A stretch of 64,000 bases of DNA from Bifiguratus adelaidae (Eukaryota; Mucoromycota; Endogonomycetes; Endogonales), in contig MVBO01000009.1 in the NCBI GenBank assembly GCA_002261195.1, positions 1-64,000 on the forward strand, read 5' to 3'. How positions within the stretch are numbered: position 1 is the first letter of the stretch; the number at the start of each line of letters is the position of its first letter. The notes beneath the pieces are model-generated. The model was not told the DNA's origin. It did no database searches and saw nothing but the letters and a program-made list of their open reading frames with translations. Below are positions 57,502 to 64,000 of this stretch, piece by piece. A program made the translations under genes and the position numbers.

Positions 57502-60500
57502 ATGGACAGCTGGAATGAGGTTCGGAGGTTCTGCATAACAGACCCTTCGAAGCCAGTTGGCATATCGGCTGTAAAAGCGGATACTTATCACGATTTAATT
57601 TGGATTGCGGACGAGCGGGTTAGTGACAGAGCTTGCGGCGACGAGAGAGACTCCTTCGACACTGATGTGGTGCTTGTCGCGTTTAGGGATATGTTCGTTC
57701 GCATGTGTGGCCAGGTCTGGAGCGGTACACGGCATTCAGAGTGGGAAGTGCAGAACCAGTTCGACAGATTATGGTTCTTGACCGTGGGGTCATATTCTTG
57801 GCTGAAAGCAGAGTTCAAATGCGGTCTCGGCGAGGTTTGGTGCTATGGAGTGTGGAAGCGCAAGGAAACAAGAAGTTTTACTGCATGACTTCGAGCTTTT
57901 TGCCCAACTCAGAGATTTTGGTGGGAGGTTTGAACGGCGTCATCGTGATCAATACCATTCGCGGAATAGTCACGAAGGAGGTAAGTTTCTCTTTCACCGA
58001 ACCACACACCACAAATGGCATGCTCACACATGAAAACAGCAATCAGATACTCAGAACGTTGTGATCATAAGGAAAGCGTCTAGGACCATCATTTGCGGAG
58101 ACATGAATGGAGAAATCGTCATGCTTAATCAACGGACATTGCAAGTTGAACAGCGTATCTTCGCTCATACGGGATCTTTATCGGACCTTGATATTGCTGG
58201 TGACTTACTCCTAACCTGCGGCTTCTCCCAACGGTAAGAATTGTACCAAAACATCCACTTTATTAATTAGCATCTGCAGTCAAGGCACCATGGTCATCGA
58301 TCCTATGGTCAAAGTATACGATATTCGTGGCGCAATCCGGTCACTTCCTCCCATTCCCTTCCCCAGTGGTCCCGTCACTTTTGCACAACATCCGAACCTG
58401 TCGACAACGATATTCATTGCATCCCAACTCGGTCAATTTCAACTGTGCGATATCAACGCTGTCATTGGGATGAGCAATTCTGGTGCTGGGCAACATTTTT
58501 ATCAAACGCAAACGTCTGCATTTTTGACTGTAATGGATGTGTCGTCGAGCGGAGAGCTACTCATCATTTGTGACGCCTCTGGAATGGTGATGCTATGGAG
58601 TGACCGCGAGACTCCATCACTCAATCCCTATTCCGCACCTATCGAGCTTCCTGATCCTCCACAACCACCACCCAATGTAATAGTAGACGATGACACGTAA
58701 GTGAGTCCTGTACTAATCTCGAGCTATTGACACCAGCAATACGCTTTTTACAGCCCTTTGTCGGCTATTGGAATGCCGTACTACGTCGAAAAGCTACTCA
58801 GCGTCTGGCCCCCAAATATGGTATTCGAAGTTGGACAGCCCCCGGAAGAGTTGAACCCAGACATATTAGCAAAAATGAAGACCGTAGACTTTGTGGGCTA
58901 TGCTCCGTATACGAGCAGCAAGAAACGTAACCAGGTCTCACGAACCGGCAAGCAGGTAAAGAAAGGTTTAGAGGTCCCAAAGTTCCGAAGCGAACAGGCT
59001 CGAGAACTCTTGAGAGGCGGTAATGGTGGTGCCGTTGACGATGTAAGACCTATCGGAGAGGGTGTCAGAAGTTTAACAACTTATTTATAGAGCGGAGATA
59101 TGCCTGAAGATATGCCTGAAGATGATGAAGATGCAATTGACCATTCGCAAGAGGACATGCCAAAGTGGTATCGTCGGGTAGAGATTCAATATTCACGGTT
59201 TGGAGTTGAGGATTTCGACTTTGGGTAAGTCGAGGTTGACTCTGGAAAAAGATAACTTACACTTCCCCAATGTACATAGGTTCTACAACAGGACTAAATT
59301 CGGCGGTCTGGAAACCCACATTGCGCATTCTTATTGCAACTCTTTGCTTCAAGCTCTACATTTTACGCTCCCCTTACGTGCCATTGCTAAACATCATATC
59401 AGCACTTCCTGCAATAAGGAAAATTGCTTGTGTTGCGAGCTAGGTTTCTTGTTCCGCATGCTCGAGGATTGCAAAGGCCAGAATTGCCAAGCGAGCAACT
59501 TCTTGCGTGCGTTTTCAACAATTCCGCAGGGTGAGTAGGTTGCCACCATGGCAGCGTTTTTGACTTTTACTTCAAAGCTGGAGCGCTCGGGCTATTCGAG
59601 CCAGAGGTTCCCGATCCTACCATATCTTATTCCTTGTTGATCCAACATTTTAATCGATTTATTTTGGAGCAACTACATCAAGATTCCAACAATTCCACCA
59701 GTAATCCTAAACTACTCAAGGACGATGCATATATGGAGCTAGCAAGCAATACAGTACCTTCACCCATTCAGCAAGTCTTCGGTATGAGGACAGCAAACGT
59801 GTCAAAATGCAGCCGTTGTGGAAATCTGAATGAGCGCATTGTATACCCATTTGTAGTGGATATGACATATCCCAAACTGGTATGTTCTGTTCTCCTCTAG
59901 TGACCTTGCTTACCTCTTTGTAGGACTCAATTCCTCCAAAACTTGGAAGTAGTGACAAGAAGAGATCCTTCGCCGACGTGCTGGGCTTGAGCTTGCATCG
60001 CGAGAGTCAAACAAAAGCATGGTGTTCTAAATGCCAAGCATATCAACCAACGACCACGAAAAAGGTTGTTCAAAGCTTGCCTTTGGTGCTAAATATCAAC
60101 ACCAACGCACAGACTCCTGAACAGCAGTCATACTGGCAAGGTAACATTGGTGGTGATACCCACGATTGGCTACCAAAAAAGTATGCATCTACTTGCGCGT
60201 ATAGTAGGATCTAACATCTTTTTCCGCTACAGAATCCTTGTGAGAATAGTCGGCGATAGAATCGAAGTCGAAGAATTGAGACAGGGCGAAGATGCGAACG
60301 ATACATTAGGAAGAAGTTCAACAGAGGAAGCGTCAGCAATATATGAGCTAACGGTAGGACAGATGAGTGACTTTAATTTCACTGACCAGACTGTTGCTAG
60401 TCATCTGTCATACAAGTGCAACAAGGGAAAGAGGTGCCGCATCTAGTTGCCCAGATAAGGATTCCAGACCAGGAATTGGAATCACGCGATCGAAGTCCAT

Positions 60501-61689
60501 GGTACATCTTTAATGATTTCCTGGTTCGGAGAATCAATGAAGGGGAAGTCACAGCAATAAATAAGCCTTGGAAGGTAACTATTTCAAATGTACAGCTTTG
60601 AAACGGAAACTTACACGAGCAGGTCCCTGGTGTCTTGTACTATACTCGATGTGATGCTTCCAAAATATGGAACGATGAGGTCTTGAACACAAAGCTGGAC
60701 CCCTCAATATTACTCGATGACATCTCCATCTCAAAGTAAGCACGGTTATATACCTTGTGCAACTTATGCTGACGCTCTGTAAGGAACATGGACCCTACTG
60801 CTCAAGTCCATGAAGTATTGAGTCCAGACGAGCTTCCTAAGAAAGGCACACTAGTGGCAATTGATGCTGAATTTGTTGCGATGAACCAGGAGGAGACGGA
60901 ATATCGCAGTGATGGCACGAAACATTTGATCAGACCCAGTCGTCTTAGCTTGGCGAGAGTCAGTGTACTCCGTGGTGACGGCGAAAAGGAAGGCGTACCT
61001 TTCATAGATGATTACATTGCAACGGGCGAACCTGTGGAGGACTATCTTACTGAATTCAGTGGCATCGTCGGTAAGTCAGCTACACCGTGGAGGGTGACCA
61101 GGTATACTCACCTACTATACAGCGGGAGACCTAGATCCAAATGCTTCCAAGCATACTTTGGTTCCTCTTAAAGTAGCTTACAAAAAGCTGCGACTGCTAC
61201 TAGACATGGGTTGCATCTTTGTTGGTCACGGCTTGAAGAAGGATTTTCGAATTATAAGTAAGGCCAATGACACCGCAAAGAGAGTAGTGTCTAACGCTCA
61301 TTGACAGACATATTCGTTCCTCCTGAGCAAGTGATTGATACCGTAGACATATACCATATTCGAAATCGACAAAGGTAATTTGCCTCTTGTGAACAGCATA
61401 GGTGTGCGTGCGCTGACACTTCACGCAGGAAAATTTCTTTACGCTTTCTTGCCTGGTATCTTCTCAAGGAGGACATCCAAAAGGACACACATGACAGTAT
61501 TGAAGATGCTGCAACGGTATGTGTGCTGCGCAACTGATTATGTACAATAGCTATCGCTGACAACCTGCTTCGAAGGCGCTTGCTATCTACAAAAAGTATC
61601 AACAGTTCCGTATGGAGGGGAAATTTGGCCAGGTATTGGAAGACATATACGACGCTGGACGGAAAGCGAACTGGCTTAAAAATCAATAA
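57502..61689 (+). CDS. PAN2: PAN2-PAN3 deadenylase catalytic subunit PAN2
   Basis: A multi-exon gene starting ATG GAC AGC TGG. PAN2 shortens poly(A) tails with PAN3 in the cytoplasm. Domains in order: N-terminal WD40 propeller ([40 protein letters not shown]), PAN3-binding linker, a pseudo-ubiquitin-hydrolase domain ([20 protein letters not shown], with Ser where active USPs have the catalytic Cys; zinc CxxC pairs in CSRCGN and CSKCQ) and a C-terminal DEDD exonuclease. The latter keeps its acids in [23 protein letters not shown] and [11 protein letters not shown]. The C-terminus is intact (ANWLKNQ). The gene ends 14 nt from the convergent TERT stop. Confidence 0.93.
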
Positions 61690-61703
61690 AGAAACGATAT
61701 TTC

Positions 61704-64000
61704 TTAATAGAGGACCTTCTTAAAAGTATGCGCTTTAGATGCTTTTGTGATATCGGCTAGATGTCTAGCGAGCGAAGGCGACAGGAGTTTGCGTTTCTGT
61801 ATCTTCAAGGAGCGTATCAATGTGTGAAATTGGCACTGCTTCCTTTGTAGAACGTTTATAAAGGCATGTAGTGCAATCCTATGAAGAATGTATTTTGTAA
61901 CTTTGCCTTACCACCACTATTGGAGACTTACCAGCTCAACTCATGAGAGCCGATTTCGCACTGACAGCCAGAAGCTCTACCTGAGAACGAGGAGGTTCGG
62001 CTACGGAGCAATACATAGCCAAACGATAACAGAGACATGATCGCTTCTGAAAACAAATGTTTAGCTCGTGTTTTCGTCAGGTTGTGATACTTACCGAACA
62101 AGAATCGATCCGAAAACGGTTGCGCTGATTTGAATTCTTTGAGGTAAACGTGGAATCTCATTGCACACAAATGGTAGTTTTCATATATATTGGTGCAAAC
62201 AGTTCTCTTCGTGCTCAACGTTGTGTCGATGTATATTGGATGAAACTTTGCCTTCAACATTCTGCGATGTCTTAAGTGAGAATCGATTCAGCTGTTGCTT
62301 GCGGTGGCAATACTTACTGCATGAGCTTGTGCTTGAAGGCATCTCCAGGATTACGCACGCGATCGATGGTTAAACCATCACTAACAACTGTAATTTCTGT
62401 TAGCGATGTGGTTTAAAGGGCATATGAGACTTACAAGCGGTATCGTATCGAGCATAATCTCCTCTGACGCCTAAAGTTGAAGCATTTATCAGTAGACCGC
62501 ACCATGGAAAGTCTGCTCAGAAGGTTAAGAGAAGTTTAATGCAGGTTCCCGCTTTGGTGTTTACCGGTCTCCTTGGTACAGGGTATTGCTTGGTCGCCTA
62601 TGGTCATATCGAAGTTGACCAGAGTTTTCTTGGGATTAATGGTGCAGTTATACTCGGGGAAGCCTAAAGATTAAATACGTGAGTGCTTGATGAGAAATAT
62701 AGCAATGTCGCTAATAGAATCAGAATTTACCTTTGTACATTGCTCGCACAAAAGACTCGACAACAGTCTTGTCTTTGCTGATGAATAAAAAGTCGTCGAT
62801 GTAACGAAGAAGCACCTACAAAACAATGAGAGTTGAGCCTAAAGGATCGTCACATCAACTGCGCTAGATTGACTCGCCCTTACACTATCTGGTCTCTCCG
62901 AAATCGGCGCTAGCTTTCGCTTTTCCATGTCGCCATAAAAGAAGCTATCGAGGAAATTTGAGCAGCTTGTCTAGAGATATCAACATTACCTGCACAATAA
63001 CGTGGATAAACAAGATCCTTGGGGGATACCTAACTTCTGTCTATAGTAATCATGTCGTATCTTGCGAGATGATAACCTTAAGTTCCTGTTCCAACTGAAG
63101 AACCCTCTTTGCACCTACCTTGATGATATTTTCGTTTATATGCTGGCTCAAAAGTTCCAAAATGGTGCCTTTATCCTCGTAACGATACAGCACCTGCAAG
63201 AATTTAGCCTGATGGGATAGGAATTATAAGATATTACTTGATCGACGAGAACAGCGTTTCGTAAAGTCTGTGCCACTGACGCGGCGACAGTGGTAAACTG
63301 CGGGAATTCGTCTGAATATCGTGAGCATTCTTTGAACGAAACAGGTTCGATTTCAGCTCCATTACCTCCATTTAGCGCAGACTTGACATAAGACTTTTTG
63401 ATTTTGCCAGCCGATGGATGGATCACACCGTACTTCTGGACAAGATATTCGTCCTAGTCCATGTTAGATAGGCGTTCATTTGGAAATTACCCACCTCGCG
63501 TAAAATATCCTGAATGATATTGCACAACTTATCCTGATCGATGGAGTCGAAGCACGCAGCAATATCAACTTTTGCAAAATAAAGCCGTTCGCTGTCGATG
63601 CTTTTAGCATAAAATACGCCGCAATAACCAGTAGGCTCACCTTGCGCGATAGTGAGCATCTTTCCATCGTTTTATGTGGGAGTAAATTTCGTTAAGACCT
63701 AAGACCGATGCCCCTGCCTTCTCCGGTTGCATAGACTACAACCCAACGTTAACCATGGTTACTCCACGGGTCAGATACCTTTTCATATCCCAAAATCTGT
63801 AAAGCATTTGTAAGGATGCCATTGATGGACGTGGGTCCCATATCGTAGTCGTTCACGCCAGGCTGAAATGGTGTTAGCGTCAAACAAGGCAGCAAGAAGA
63901 GCAGGTATCCTTTCTTACGGGTCTTTGCCGTCGACGCAAATTAATTATGGGGCGCACACCTTCGTCCTTGGGGAGCAAGCGAACATACGAGTAGCCTAAG
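61704..64000 (-). CDS. TERT: Telomerase reverse transcriptase, catalytic and C-terminal part (5' end outside window)
   Basis: More than ten small exons on the minus strand; the N-terminal TEN and RNA-binding domains lie beyond 64000. TERT extends telomeres with its RNA template. Visible in order: motifs 1/2 (YVRLLPKDEGVRPIINLRRR), linker (VLGLNEIYSHIKRW), motif A with its Asp (FAKVDIAACFDSIDQDKL), the IFD/motif-3 side, motif B' (QKLGIPQGSCLSTLLC, FFYGDMEKRKL), motif C (LLRYIDDFLFIS), motif D (INPKKTLVNF) and motif E (WCGLLIN). The thumb/CTE follows (IDTTLSTKRTVCTNIYENY, LCAMRFHVYLKEF). The stop is at 61704-61706. WCGLLIN and GIPQGS..STLLCSFFYGDME identify TERT rather than a retrotransposon. 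Motif C has YIDD instead of the usual VDD. Confidence 0.92.

Noticed and set aside
62785-62830. Reading the right-edge reverse transcriptase as a retrotransposon because of YIDD
   Set aside because: The surrounding motifs (GIPQGS..STLLC, WCGLLIN, motifs 1/2 and CTE) and the many introns are those of TERT; no integrase, RNase H or repeats are seen.

Overview
The window is nuclear DNA from a filamentous or early-diverging fungus. The genes are eukaryotic, closely packed on both strands and cut by many short introns, mostly about 45-60 nt with GTAAGT/GTGAGT donors and YAG acceptors. Three things point away from yeasts and towards Mucoromycota or a related early-diverging lineage: ELMO, a SNAPc SNAP43 subunit and a dual hybrid histidine kinase. 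Placement below the level of Fungi is inference. I see no rRNA, credible tRNA, CRISPR array, transposon or virus. I rebuilt gene models by hand from splice signals and reading-frame continuity, so start codons and a few introns remain provisional.

Layout, left to right. 0.5-16 kb: a mitochondrial PDK/BCKDK-family kinase with a degenerate ATP site, an SHD1/F-box/Cys-rich protein, the STRIPAK subunit STRIP/Far11, an unrecognised protein, an AN1 zinc-finger protein, a small probably mitochondrial protein, SNAPc subunit 1 and mitochondrial carbamoyl-phosphate synthase large chain. 16-26 kb: a Pkr1-like V-ATPase assembly factor, a C2H2 transcription factor, the monopolin subunit Csm1/Pcs1, thymidylate synthase, a charged coiled-coil protein, the spliceosomal J-protein Cwf23/DNAJC17 and AP endonuclease 2. 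Csm1 and thymidylate synthase are divergent and share a promoter with MCB-like ACGCG elements.

26-44 kb: a GPI-type Ser/Thr-rich wall protein, a plasma-membrane H+-ATPase, an S6K-like AGC kinase, a disordered protein, an ELMO-family protein, dynactin p25, a dual hybrid histidine kinase and a CipC-like protein. 44-64 kb: a bacterial-looking half-size ABC transporter, BolA, the Oma1 protease, peroxisomal 3-ketoacyl-CoA thiolase, a GH125 mannosidase, a small basic protein, Elongator subunit 1, PAN2, and telomerase reverse transcriptase (TERT), whose N-terminal part lies beyond the right edge.

The window is mostly housekeeping genes and has no obvious biosynthetic or defence cluster. The most notable points are the degenerate PDK-like kinase, the SHD1/F-box fusion, the shared G1/S-type promoter, the intronless bacterial-type ABC transporter, the YIDD catalytic motif in TERT, and several same-strand gene pairs separated by only 14-52 nt that could be read from shared transcripts.
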